From positions 1-12,485 of the forward strand of contig CBDURG010000054.1 of assembly GCA_965369805.1 (NCBI GenBank): a DNA stretch of 12,485 bases. Reading direction: 5' to 3'. The notes below the pieces were generated by a model. It was not told where the DNA came from and made no database searches. It was given only the letters and a program-made list of their open reading frames with translations. The stretch is from JAGLRQ01 sp965369805. Its GTDB lineage: Bacteria; Auribacterota; UBA6266. The number at the start of each line of letters is the position of its first letter. Position 1 is the stretch's first letter. A program made the translations under genes and the position numbers. Positions 1 to 6,959 of this stretch are shown here, in pieces.

Positions 1-53
1 ATCGTACCAACGTTAATATGCGGCTTCGTCCTCTCAAATTTCTCCTTAGCCAT
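1..53 (-). CDS. tuf: Elongation factor Tu, N-terminal fragment (runs off the window)
   Basis: Only the first 17 codons and two bases are present. They read MAKEKFERTKPHINVGT, the standard opening of bacterial EF-Tu just before the first GTP-binding motif. EF-Tu is the cytoplasmic GTPase that delivers aminoacyl-tRNA to the ribosome. The start at 53-51 is fixed by a good ribosome-binding site (AGGAG, 60-64) six bases upstream. The gene lies 49 nt downstream of tRNA-Thr(GGU) on the same strand, the classical tRNA-tuf arrangement, so the two are very probably co-transcribed and separated by tRNA processing. The identification rests on a short but highly conserved segment. Confidence 0.93.
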   Translation of the reverse strand, partial: MAKEKFERTKPHINVGT

Positions 54-102
54 AACTCTCTCCTTTTGTTAAGGAAATTATATTTTTCCCATCTGCTTTA
101 CC

Positions 103-178
103 TGGAGCCCACGACCAGGATCGAACTGGTGACCTCGTCCTTACCAAGGACGTGCTCTGCCAACTGAGCTACGTGGGC
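103..178 (-). tRNA. tRNA-Thr (anticodon GGU)
   Basis: A complete cloverleaf of 76 nt including an encoded CCA. The acceptor stem is GCCCACG/CGTGGGC with discriminator U. The anticodon stem CGTCC/GGACG encloses loop TTGGTAA, giving anticodon GGU. The T-loop reads TTCGATC. It is the last tRNA before tuf in the conserved Thr-Tyr-Gly-Thr-tuf series, but here it is separated from tRNA-Gly by about 2.74 kb. Confidence 0.97.
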
Positions 179-320
179 AAAACACAAAAAACTTCCCCTC
201 AAGGCCAGGCTTTTAGTCTTTTAAAGCCTGCTTCCTCAATATGTAAGTCCTAAATAGATGAGTAAAGATTCCTCTCCCTTAATGGAAGTAGCAATACTTT
301 CACACTATTTTGTGTTTTGC
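177..320. repeat. 13-bp perfect inverted repeat flanking the tRNA-Thr leader
   Basis: The arms are 177-189 and 308-320, with a 118-nt gap. The inner arm of one copy overlaps the first two bases of tRNA-Thr(GGU). The match is exact although A/T-rich. Confidence 0.7.
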
Positions 321-375
321 TGCTACTTAATCTGGCAAGAATTCACGTCTAAACACTCTAACAGATTTACACAGA
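179..375 (-). promoter_or_regulatory. Leader of the tRNA-Thr(GGU)-tuf transcript, possibly structured
   Basis: This is the stretch between the predicted transcription start (about 375) and the tRNA. It has no convincing gene. In transcript sense a 13-nt segment GCAAAACACAAAA (320-308) is an exact complement of TTTTGTGTTTTGC (189-177), whose last two bases are the first two of tRNA-Thr. Inside this long stem are a second hairpin, CAGGCTTT/AAAGCCTG (206-213 with 223-230), and a short pairing ACTTCC/GGAAGT. No U-tract follows any hairpin, so they do not look like intrinsic terminators. A structured leader or a small RNA is an inference; it resembles no class I can name. Confidence 0.4.
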
Positions 376-381
376 AACGCA

Positions 382-441
382 ATAATATATCGTTAATAGA
401 ATGAAGTCAAGGAAAAAAATCATTTTTTTTGTTTTTTTTTA
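382..441 (-). promoter_or_regulatory. Strong sigma70-like promoter with A-tract UP element, reading into tRNA-Thr-tuf
   Basis: On the minus strand the -35 box is TTGACT (410-405) and the -10 box TATTAT (387-382), with an ideal 17-bp spacer. Directly upstream of the -35 (411-441) lies an A-rich run, two long A-tracts and then a T-tract, which fits an UP element for the RNA polymerase alpha subunits, as is usual for tRNA and translation-factor promoters. The start would be near 375, about 197 nt before the tRNA. It would supply tuf independently of the upstream tRNA promoter. Confidence 0.6.
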
Positions 442-560
442 ATGCAACAACATGCGGTATTTCAAGCAATTACAGAAATTTTTAATACTTTCTACAAAAT
501 ACTGGCATGACTTTGAGAGCATACACAAGATATTGGGGTTTTCTCTCTAAAAAAATCCTC

Positions 561-590
561 TTGGAACTGTTGTTGTGGGACAATTATTAT
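561..590 (+). promoter_or_regulatory. Candidate sigma70-like promoter for the plus-strand orphan gene
   Basis: The -35 box is TTGGAA (561-566) and the -10 box TATTAT (585-590), with an 18-bp spacer. The predicted start is near 597, about 80 nt before the ATG at 680 and about 105 nt before the open frame begins at 702. It is divergent from the tRNA-Thr-tuf promoter 150 bp away. The surroundings are very AT-rich, so chance matches are likely. Confidence 0.35.
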
Positions 591-701
591 ACCAATCAAC
601 ATTATCTCTCTACTTTTTTTCTCATCAAATCATTAATAATAATATATTTTAAAATTTAATATACATAAATCAGAAAAATATGTTATATAAAACAGAAATA
701 A

Positions 702-2822
702 ACAATACAACCAATTTTTCAGGAAAAACCAATAAATAAACATTTTACATCTATAATTTCATCTTTAATCCGATCGAAAGACGATGAAAACGTCTTCTCC
801 ATCTTTGACCCTGTTAATCAATTTGACAAAGAACCTGCCGACAAAACCGGTATCGCCCGGGCATTGAATGCCGCGTTTCTCATTATTCTCAGGGGCAGCC
901 AGTATTCATCCCCAGTTTTTAACCAGGCAAAGGCTTTTCTCAAGCGTATGGCAGATATACCGAAATGGCAAGATATATCCAGGTTTTACTCAAATGGAAT
1001 AAATTTAGTTCACAAAGAAATTGAAACTATCAGTAAAAACGACCCCAACTTTGAAAAATGTTTGAAAAACCTCTCCAAATGGGTATCAAACAAAGACAAT
1101 TTGTGTAATCAGGAAGAAACGATAGAAAAGATATGGGGCGTTTTTTTCCCAGAGGCAACCGGCATACGGGGAAACGAGCAAAAGCGGATAAAGGATTTAC
1201 GCAAAAAACGCGCCCTAACTATTACAGAACTGAACGCGGCTCCAATTACTAACCCGGTTCAGCAAATTCTTTTCACGTCCAATACCCTACTCACAATTCC
1301 TTCCACAACAAAATCTTTAAAAAAGCTTAATCTAAGCAGCAATTTGAAAAAAAAATTACTCCATGCTACCCGTGAACCTCAGCTTTTCTGGTATGACCAT
1401 CCCACTCCGGTTGGTGTTGAGTTGGAAGAGAATGAAGTCTTCTACGGCCTTCGAGGTTTGGATACAGCTGTAGAGGCTGAACAAACACACGGCAATGCTC
1501 CAGCCAAATCAAAACTCACCTGTGTATTATCAGTTTCGGTGACCCACCGAAGCCTTCAAAACATTGCCAAGGAATATCTTGAAGAAGAATTTAAAAAAAC
1601 AGACGGCCTAAAAAATATTAATCTTTATCTACTTACCGAATCGGACACACAGCAAATAATTAATGAAATCCTTGTTCCCGCGGCTAAACATTACCTGGAA
1701 TATAATAATTCGAAAGAGATCTTCAATATGTTTGGCGTGGATGGAGAATATGGCAGACATTACAGCTTTCTAAAGGCAATTTCTGCTTTTTGGCACATTT
1801 ATATTCAGCCCGAGATAAGGGCTACATTTAAAATCGATCTCGATCAGGTTTTTCCGGAAAAACAACTTATCAAACAGTCAGGGGCTTCAGCATTTAAACA
1901 TTTTACAACACCCCTCTGGGGTGCATACGGACTTGATATCAATGGGCACCTTGTAGAATTGGGTATGATCGCAGGCGCACTCGTCAATAAGGGTGATATC
2001 AACAAATCTTTATTTACTCCTGATGTTAAATTCCCAAATCGTATACTCCATCCGGATGAATACATTTTTTTCAGTACATTGCCGCAGGCACTCTCAACCG
2101 AAGCAGAAATGATGACACGTTATACCACAAAAAAACTGGACGGTAAAAAAACGTGCATTCAGCGTTTCCATGTTACCGGAGGAACAAACGGCATTTTGGT
2201 CGACAGCCTGCGCCGCCACCGCCCGTTTACCCCATCTTTTATCGGCCGGGCAGAAGATCAAGCATATATTTTCTCCGTACTTCCCAATGCCAATACAAAA
2301 CTGGGGTATGTTCACAAAGATGGCCTTATTATGCGTCATGATAAAAAAGCATTCGCCCAGGAAGCAATTCATCGTTCTCATATTGGCAAACTTATCGGTG
2401 ATTACATTCGTACTTTCTATTTTTCTGCATATGCCAACGCTCTCACAGAGAACATCGGCAATATTAAAAATCTTGTAGATCCGTTTACGGGCTGTTTCAT
2501 ATCCCGGATTCCAACAACGGTCGTATACCTGCGCTTCGGACTTAAGGCAGCATCTTTCTTTTCCGCGGGACAGAATAAAGAGGGATTTGAATTTATTACA
2601 AATGGTGTTCAGCGAATCGCGACTGCTCTCAACTTTATAAGCGGTGAAAACAGTAAGCTTAAACAGCAGTATGAAAAAGAGCGGCTTGGCTGGAATTTAT
2701 ATTATGATACACTGGCAGCCGTCGAAAGGGCTCTACAGGAAAATGACTGCTTTGCACTGGAACTGTGTAAAAAAGCAAAAAAAATCATAGAACAATGTTG
2801 CATACATTTTGATAAAAAATGA
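702..2822 (+). CDS. Uncharacterised large protein with GT-A glycosyltransferase-like motifs (start uncertain)
   Basis: From the first usable start, TTG at 864, the protein has 652 residues. The same frame is open back to 702 and its translation there looks coding, but it contains no ATG, GTG or TTG. I do not recognise a named family. Residues 1-170 form a mixed N-terminal region. Residues 218-330 read like a nucleotide-sugar-binding half: strand VLSVSVTH (221-228), then an IDLDQ segment giving a DxD-type motif (D325, D327). HVTGGTNG (436-443), GRAED (461-465) and YVHKDG with MRHDK (482-494) resemble the acceptor and ED motifs of GT2-like enzymes. The C-terminal 140 residues are mainly helical. 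No signal peptide or membrane segment is seen, so it is probably cytoplasmic. It sits alone and opposite to the tRNA-tuf operon. The glycosyltransferase role is inferred from motifs; donor and acceptor are unknown. Confidence 0.6.
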   Translation, partial: TIQPIFQEKPINKHFTSIISSLIRSKDDENVFSIFDPVNQFDKEPADKTGIARALNAAFLIILRGSQYSSPVFNQAKAFLKRMADIPKWQDISRFYSNGINLVHKEIETISKNDPNFEKCLKNLSKWVSNKDNLCNQEETIEKIWGVFFPEATGIRGNEQKRIKDLRKKRALTITELNAAPITNPVQQILFTSNTLLTIPSTTKSLKKLNLSSNLKKKLLHATREPQLFWYDHPTPVGVELEENEVFYGLRGLDTAVEAEQTHGNAPAKSKLTCVLSVSVTHRSLQNIAKEYLEEEFKKTDGLKNINLYLLTESDTQQIINEILVPAAKHYLEYNNSKEIFNMFGVDGEYGRHYSFLKAISAFWHIYIQPEIRATFKIDLDQVFPEKQLIKQSGASAFKHFTTPLWGAYGLDINGHLVELGMIAGALVNKGDINKSLFTPDVKFPNRILHPDEYIFFSTLPQALSTEAEMMTRYTTKKLDGKKTCIQRFHVTGGTNGILVDSLRRHRPFTPSFIGRAEDQAYIFSVLPNANTKLGYVHKDGLIMRHDKKAFAQEAIHRSHIGKLIGDYIRTFYFSAYANALTENIGNIKNLVDPFTGCFISRIPTTVVYLRFGLKAASFFSAGQNKEGFEFITNGVQRIATALNFISGENSKLKQQYEKERLGWNLYYDTLAAVERALQENDCFALELCKKAKKIIEQCCIHFDKK

Positions 2823-2921
2823 AATTGGTCCGCGCTCGCCATGCTTCGATTCCCATTTTATTACGGGAATACAATGAAATTAATTAATCTAAATGGAGAA
2901 AAATATGCTTAATCTTTTAGA
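2823..2921. other. Convergent gap between orphan gene and tRNA-Gly
   Basis: The short gap contains a small hairpin ATTCCC/GGGAAT (2849-2854 with 2865-2870, loop 10 nt) that lacks a T-tract on either side, so I do not call it a terminator. Twelve bases, TTCGATTCCCAT (2845-2856), are an inverted copy of part of the T-arm of the neighbouring tRNA-Gly (2933-2944). Confidence 0.5.
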
Positions 2922-2995
2922 TGGAGCGGGCGATGGGAATCGAACCCACACTACTAGCTTGGAAGGCTAGAGCACTACCATTATGCGACGCCCGC
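2922..2995 (-). tRNA. tRNA-Gly (anticodon UCC)
   Basis: The gene is 74 nt with encoded CCA. The acceptor stem is GCGGGCG/CGCCCGC, discriminator U. Anticodon stem CTAGC/GCTAG encloses CTTCCAA, giving UCC. The T-arm is GTGGG-TTCGATT-CCCAT. In the conserved operon the next gene would be tRNA-Thr(GGU); here the series breaks after this gene. Confidence 0.97.
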
Positions 2996-3014
2996 ATCTA
3001 AATAAATGAAGGAA

Positions 3015-3099
<85 letters not shown>

Positions 3100-3156
3100 A
3101 TTGCTACTCTTTCCCCACATCTTTGTTTCTCAAAAAAACAGTGGTGGTTTCTTATA

Positions 3157-3232
3157 TGGAGCCGGCGATCAGACTTGAACTGATAACCTGCTGATTACAA
3201 GTCAGCTGCTCTTCCAATTGAGCTACGCCGGC
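3157..3232 (-). tRNA. tRNA-Thr (anticodon UGU)
   Basis: The gene is 76 nt with encoded CCA. Acceptor stem GCCGGCG/CGCCGGC, discriminator U. Anticodon stem GCTGA/TCAGC encloses CTTGTAA, giving UGU. It is the first tRNA of the series, 57 nt upstream of tRNA-Tyr. Together with the GGU isoacceptor at 103-178 the window holds two threonine tRNAs. Confidence 0.97.
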
Positions 3233-3269
3233 TTTCAAAAACTAGACCTGACAATTTGACAAGCCATCT

Positions 3270-3298
3270 ATTAAAATAAAAACTTTCGAAAAAATCAA
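3270..3298 (-). promoter_or_regulatory. Candidate promoter of the tRNA-Thr-Tyr-Gly unit
   Basis: The -35 box is TTGATT (3298-3293) and the -10 box TTTAAT (3275-3270), with a 17-bp spacer. It lies between the nnr stop codon and tRNA-Thr(UGU), with a predicted start about 30 nt before the tRNA. No intrinsic terminator is visible after nnr, so read-through from the upstream operon is also possible. Confidence 0.45.
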
Positions 3299-3310
3299 GG
3301 CAAAAATATA

Positions 3311-4849
3311 TTAAGACAATAATTTTTTAAAAACAAGAGGAAGCGCATTAATAATATCAGACGCAATTAGTGAGATTTCTCCTTTCTCTTCCGCCGCAAT
3401 GTCACCGGCGAGACCATGAATATATGTCCCAAGAACAGAAGCATTGTAACAGCCAAGTTCCTGAGCCATCAACGAACCTATTATCCCTGACAAAACATCT
3501 CCAGATCCTCCTGTAGCCATCCCGGGATTACCGGTTATGTTAACCGAAAACCTTCCATCACGGCCCGCAATAACAGTCCTCGCCCCCTTGAGAACCACAT
3601 TCGTTTTTTTTGCCTGAGCAAATTCAAGGGCAATCTCCCATCTTTTCTCCTGAACATCTTCAGTCAAACAATGTAAAAGCCGCGCCATCTCTCCGGCATG
3701 AGGAGTTATAACCGTATCACCTTTGGTATAGTTCAAAATATCTGTGTTTTCTGAAAGGGCGGTAATACCATCAGCATCTATAAGCATCGTTCCAGCGGTA
3801 TATTTTACAACATCCCTTACCAGAGCCATTGTTTCTGAAGACCTGGAAAGCCCGGGACCAATAACAATAGTATCGGTTTTGTGGGCCCAATTAAGTATCT
3901 GGGGAAGAGCTTTAAAACCCAATAAACCTGGATCTGTTTCGGGAAGAGCAAGAGGCATCTCTTCTATTAACCTTGACTGGTAATTAGCAACAAGACTTTC
4001 CGGAACGCCTAAGGTTACAAGCCCTGCTCCTGTTCTCATCGCAGCTTTTCCGCACATAATTCCGGCCCCGGTAAACCCTGGGGACCCTGTAACAATAAAG
4101 AGATGTCCATAGGTCCCTTTATGAGAAGGGTTCACTCTTCCGGGCACAAATTCTTTAGCTTCTTCTTCAGTTAAAACCTCTATCCTTGATTCTGTATCCT
4201 CAAGTATCTCTTCCGGATACCCTATGTTTGCTACATTAAGTTTTCCTGTATATGTAGTCGCGTTTTCATACAATAATCCTATTTTAGGCAGCCCCATTGT
4301 AAGCGTTAACTTGGCCTGCACACATTCTCCAAGCGGAATGCCGCGTAGTGAATCAAGGCCTGAGGGAACATCAACAGAAATTACCGGTATTGAACACCGG
4401 TTAATAATTCTGATCCAGGTTTTATGAGGATCTTCAATTTCGCCCTGAGCCCCTATGCCGAGTAAAGCATCAACAATAACACTCGACTCTCTGATAATTT
4501 CCTCAAAAGCGGGTGGTAAAAATTCAACAACAGCAGGCTTCAATTTTTTCAATTGTTTTAGTGAAAGGCCTTTTGATTCCCTTTCTTTGAAACAGCAAAG
4601 AACTCTTACTTTATACCCTTCTTCTAATAAAACACCCGCGGCAACAAACCCATCGCCACCGTTATTTCCCCTGCCACACAAAAAAACAATATTCGCGTCC
4701 TTTATACTACCACCCACTTCTTTTCGAACAGCATCCGCTAAAGCTGCCCCCGCATTTTCCATAAGAATATCTTCCTGAAGGCCAAAATTCTTAGCTGCCT
4801 TCAGGTCCATATTTTTAATTTCTACAGGAGTTACCGCTTTCATTTTCAA
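3311..4849 (-). CDS. nnr: Bifunctional NAD(P)HX epimerase / ADP(or ATP)-dependent NAD(P)HX dehydratase
   Basis: This 512-residue protein repairs hydrated NADH and NADPH. The N-terminal half (about 1-220, YjeF_N/NnrE type) epimerises R- and S-NAD(P)HX and shows GNNGGDG (61-67), VDALLG (126-131) and DVPSGLD (160-166). The C-terminal half (about 235-510, NnrD type, ribokinase-like) dehydrates the S form and shows HKGTYGH (243-249), IGPGLS (330-335), DADG (358-361), TPHAGEMARL (382-391) and GGSGDVL (447-453), the nucleotide-binding signature. Both catalytic halves look intact and the length is typical for the fusion. The start at 4849 has AAGG six bases upstream; an in-frame ATG two codons later is possible. 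It follows acpS by 14 nt and closes the protein operon before the tRNAs. Confidence 0.95.
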   Translation of the reverse strand: MKMKAVTPVEIKNMDLKAAKNFGLQEDILMENAGAALADAVRKEVGGSIKDANIVFLCGRGNNGGDGFVAAGVLLEEGYKVRVLCCFKERESKGLSLKQLKKLKPAVVEFLPPAFEEIIRESSVIVDALLGIGAQGEIEDPHKTWIRIINRCSIPVISVDVPSGLDSLRGIPLGECVQAKLTLTMGLPKIGLLYENATTYTGKLNVANIGYPEEILEDTESRIEVLTEEEAKEFVPGRVNPSHKGTYGHLFIVTGSPGFTGAGIMCGKAAMRTGAGLVTLGVPESLVANYQSRLIEEMPLALPETDPGLLGFKALPQILNWAHKTDTIVIGPGLSRSSETMALVRDVVKYTAGTMLIDADGITALSENTDILNYTKGDTVITPHAGEMARLLHCLTEDVQEKRWEIALEFAQAKKTNVVLKGARTVIAGRDGRFSVNITGNPGMATGGSGDVLSGIIGSLMAQELGCYNASVLGTYIHGLAGDIAAEEKGEISLIASDIINALPLVFKKLLS

Positions 4850-4863
4850 CCTTAATCTTGTAC

Positions 4864-5241
4864 TCAGCCTTCTATAACTACAACCGCAATTGAATAACTA
4901 TCCGTATGGGATAAACTTACTTTGAGGTTCACAAAACCCCTTTTCTCCCAGTAATCTCGGGCTCCCCCAAGAAACTTTATCTGTGGCTCCCCATGAAGAG
5001 TTTTCACAATCTTTATATCCTTCCAGCCAATATTTGGGTTCCATCCCGTACCAAATGCCTTAAAAACAGCTTCCTTGCATGCAATCCTGGCCGCAAAGCA
5101 CGCGGGCAAGTTCTTTTTCCCGGAACAATATTCAATCTCTTCCGGAAGAAATATCTTATTAAAAAAAGAATCTCCCCACTTCCGTAAGAGATTTTCAATT
5201 CTTTTATTTTCAACGAGGTCAACACCGAGGCCTTTAATCAC
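4864..5241 (-). CDS. acpS: Holo-[acyl-carrier-protein] synthase
   Basis: At 125 residues this is a normal-length AcpS. It transfers 4'-phosphopantetheine from CoA to a serine of apo-ACP, switching on fatty acid synthesis. The family signature GVDLVENKRI (6-15, metal-binding D8) and ARIACKEAVFKAFG (51-64, with E57) are both present, followed by SLSHTDSY (109-116). The start codon is GTG at 5241-5239 with GGAG about eight bases upstream. It begins 22 nt after pdxJ and ends 14 nt before nnr. The pdxJ-acpS pairing recurs in many bacteria, which supports the call. Confidence 0.95.
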   Translation of the reverse strand: MIKGLGVDLVENKRIENLLRKWGDSFFNKIFLPEEIEYCSGKKNLPACFAARIACKEAVFKAFGTGWNPNIGWKDIKIVKTLHGEPQIKFLGGARDYWEKRGFVNLKVSLSHTDSYSIAVVVIEG

Positions 5242-5263
5242 ACAACTATCTCCAGTTTATATT

Positions 5264-5998
5264 CTATTTCTTATAATATTCCATTTTCTGCACCATCACC
5301 CTAACAGCTTTTTCCAGTCCGGTAAAAAGAGCCTTTGAAATAAGGCTAAAGCCTATATTAAGCTCATGAAGATAAGGCATCTTTAAGATCCCTTTTATAT
5401 TTTCATAATCAATTCCGTGTCCGGCATTTACCCCCATGCCAAGAGCATTAGCAAAAGCGGCAGCATCTATACATTTCCTTAGTTCTATTTCACGGGATTT
5501 TTCACCTCTGGCATTGGCATAAGAACCGGTATGAATTTCTATATATTGAGCCCCTGTCCTTACCGCCATTTCAATCTGGTCAAACTCCGGGTCAATAAAC
5601 AAACTAACCGTAATACCCTTTTGATTAAGTTTTTCCACAGTCCTGGTAACAGTATCAAGGTTTTTTATAATATCAAGCCCCCCCTCTGTTGTTACCTCCT
5701 GTCTTTTCTCGGGAACAAGCGTCGCCTGATCAGGTTTAACCTTCCGGGCAATGCAAACAATTTCCCTATAACACGCCATTTCCAGATTAAGCTTTTTCTT
5801 AAGAACCTTCCTTAAGCTAAAAACATCCTTATCCTGTACATGTCTTCTATCTTCTCTTAGATGAACGGTTATCTGGTCTGCCCCCGCTCTCTCACACACT
5901 TTAGCGGCTTCTACAACATCAGGAAAACTTTCTTTTCTTGCTTGCCTCAGAGTTGCAACGTGATCTATGTTAACCCCTAACAAAAGTTTTTTTCTCAT
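5264..5998 (-). CDS. pdxJ: Pyridoxine 5'-phosphate synthase
   Basis: PdxJ condenses 1-deoxy-xylulose 5-phosphate with 3-amino-2-oxopropyl phosphate to give pyridoxine 5'-phosphate, the ring-closing step of DXP-dependent vitamin B6 synthesis. From the start chosen here it has 244 residues. Conserved stretches are GVNIDHVATLRQAR (8-21), HLREDRRH (46-53), NLEMA (71-75, catalytic-type Glu73), LVPEKRQEVTTEGG (94-107), EIHTG (154-158) and NAGHG (191-195, His194). The frame is open 12 codons further to an ATG at 6034, but homology begins at MRKKLLLGVNIDH and AAGGA (6006-6010) sits seven bases before ATG 5998, so the shorter form is preferred. The stop is TAG. The cdaR stop codon overlaps the pdxJ ribosome-binding site, so the two are probably translationally coupled. 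The gene implies a DXP-type B6 route. Confidence 0.95.
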   Translation of the reverse strand: MRKKLLLGVNIDHVATLRQARKESFPDVVEAAKVCERAGADQITVHLREDRRHVQDKDVFSLRKVLKKKLNLEMACYREIVCIARKVKPDQATLVPEKRQEVTTEGGLDIIKNLDTVTRTVEKLNQKGITVSLFIDPEFDQIEMAVRTGAQYIEIHTGSYANARGEKSREIELRKCIDAAAFANALGMGVNAGHGIDYENIKGILKMPYLHELNIGFSLISKALFTGLEKAVRVMVQKMEYYKK

Positions 5999-6008
5999 GG
6001 TACATTCC

Positions 6009-6959
6009 TTAATGGTCAGTAATAGTTGCTTCAACTATTTCAGGGTCAGTTTTTTCTAAAAGGACTTTCTTGGGAAGGTCCGCTTTAACCGGAAACTCAT
6101 ACACACCTTTTTTCACATTTAAAATCTCTACAAAGAGCGAAATATCCTCTTCACTCATTGTATCAAGAATGTTTTTAGGACCATTTACAACTGCACATCC
6201 GGTTGCTGGATTGAGTTTTATACGGGATTTCTTTTCCGAAGACATAAGCACATTTATAGGAAGCCCTTTAAATTCTCTTCGGGAAAGAGCTTTGGCTATT
6301 TCTACTGTTACTACAACCCTCTTTTCCGCTACTCTTTGGATAGCATGTGCTGCCATAGGTTCAATCATAACCCTTACAGTAAAAGATTTATTTCTGCCGG
6401 TAAGATCAACTGGAATTGTTTCGATATGGTCTTTGGCTTCAATATAACTTGCAAGCGCCCGAACCATAATTTTCTTAGGAACTGAAACTGCATCCACTAC
6501 CTTGTATCCATACTCAAGCTGCCCTATCAAGACAGGTCTGACCTCAAGTTCCCTATCAACAAATTCATCAATCACAATCGAACAGAATTTGGGTTCTATC
6601 TTAACAACACTAACACCTTTGGGTTTTTCAATATTATTTTTACTAATTCTTAATGAAATATCCCCTTTCTCCTGTGAACCGGGTAATTTATAAACAGCCC
6701 TAAGGCCATAATTTTTGAGGCTTTCTATTTCTTCTTTCGTCCCTCTAAATGTTACGGTTATCCCTCTTGTAGAAATATCTGTTACCTTAAGGTTGGGGGG
6801 ACACATTATTTTTAAAGGAATTTTTACATCGATTAAAACGCTTCTTAGTTCAGCAACATAGAACCACACAATTATCGCAAAAATTATTGCTAGTATTTTC
6901 GTGCCTAAATTTTTTCTAAAAAAACTTTTTACTTTTAGCATCTTCTTCATTTCTTCCAT
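6009..6959 (-). CDS. cdaR: CdaR/YbbR-domain membrane regulator of the diadenylate cyclase
   Basis: The protein has 316 residues: a short basic N-terminus, one membrane anchor (about residues 18-37, KILAIIFAIIVWFYVAEL), then an extracytoplasmic region of repeated YbbR-like beta domains. In other bacteria CdaR binds and tunes the membrane diadenylate cyclase CdaA. Sequence identity in this family is low, so the call leans on the anchor-plus-repeat layout and on direct adjacency to cdaA. The start given, ATG 6959, overlaps cdaA by 13 nt. An ATG at 6950 would give a classical 4-nt ATGA overlap and is equally likely. In Firmicutes and many Proteobacteria glmM follows; here pdxJ follows directly. 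Confidence 0.85.
   Translation of the reverse strand: MEEMKKMLKVKSFFRKNLGTKILAIIFAIIVWFYVAELRSVLIDVKIPLKIMCPPNLKVTDISTRGITVTFRGTKEEIESLKNYGLRAVYKLPGSQEKGDISLRISKNNIEKPKGVSVVKIEPKFCSIVIDEFVDRELEVRPVLIGQLEYGYKVVDAVSVPKKIMVRALASYIEAKDHIETIPVDLTGRNKSFTVRVMIEPMAAHAIQRVAEKRVVVTVEIAKALSRREFKGLPINVLMSSEKKSRIKLNPATGCAVVNGPKNILDTMSEEDISLFVEILNVKKGVYEFPVKADLPKKVLLEKTDPEIVEATITDH

Noticed and set aside
206..230. Hairpin CAGGCTTT/AAAGCCTG as an intrinsic terminator
   Set aside because: No T-tract directly follows it in either direction, and it would stop transcription before tRNA-Thr and tuf.
413..441. Long A/T runs as a terminator for a plus-strand transcript
   Set aside because: No GC-rich stem precedes the T-tract and no plus-strand gene lies upstream; the position just behind a -35 box fits an UP element better.
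442..510. 22-codon plus-strand frame (starts MQQHAVF) after the T-tract
   Set aside because: No ribosome-binding site, very short, in AT-rich DNA; nothing supports it beyond an ATG.
784..867. 27-codon plus-strand frame starting at ATG 784 and ending over the TTG at 864
   Set aside because: It is a different frame from the long gene, and the long gene's own frame here gives the more protein-like translation; a leader peptide cannot be excluded but has no support.
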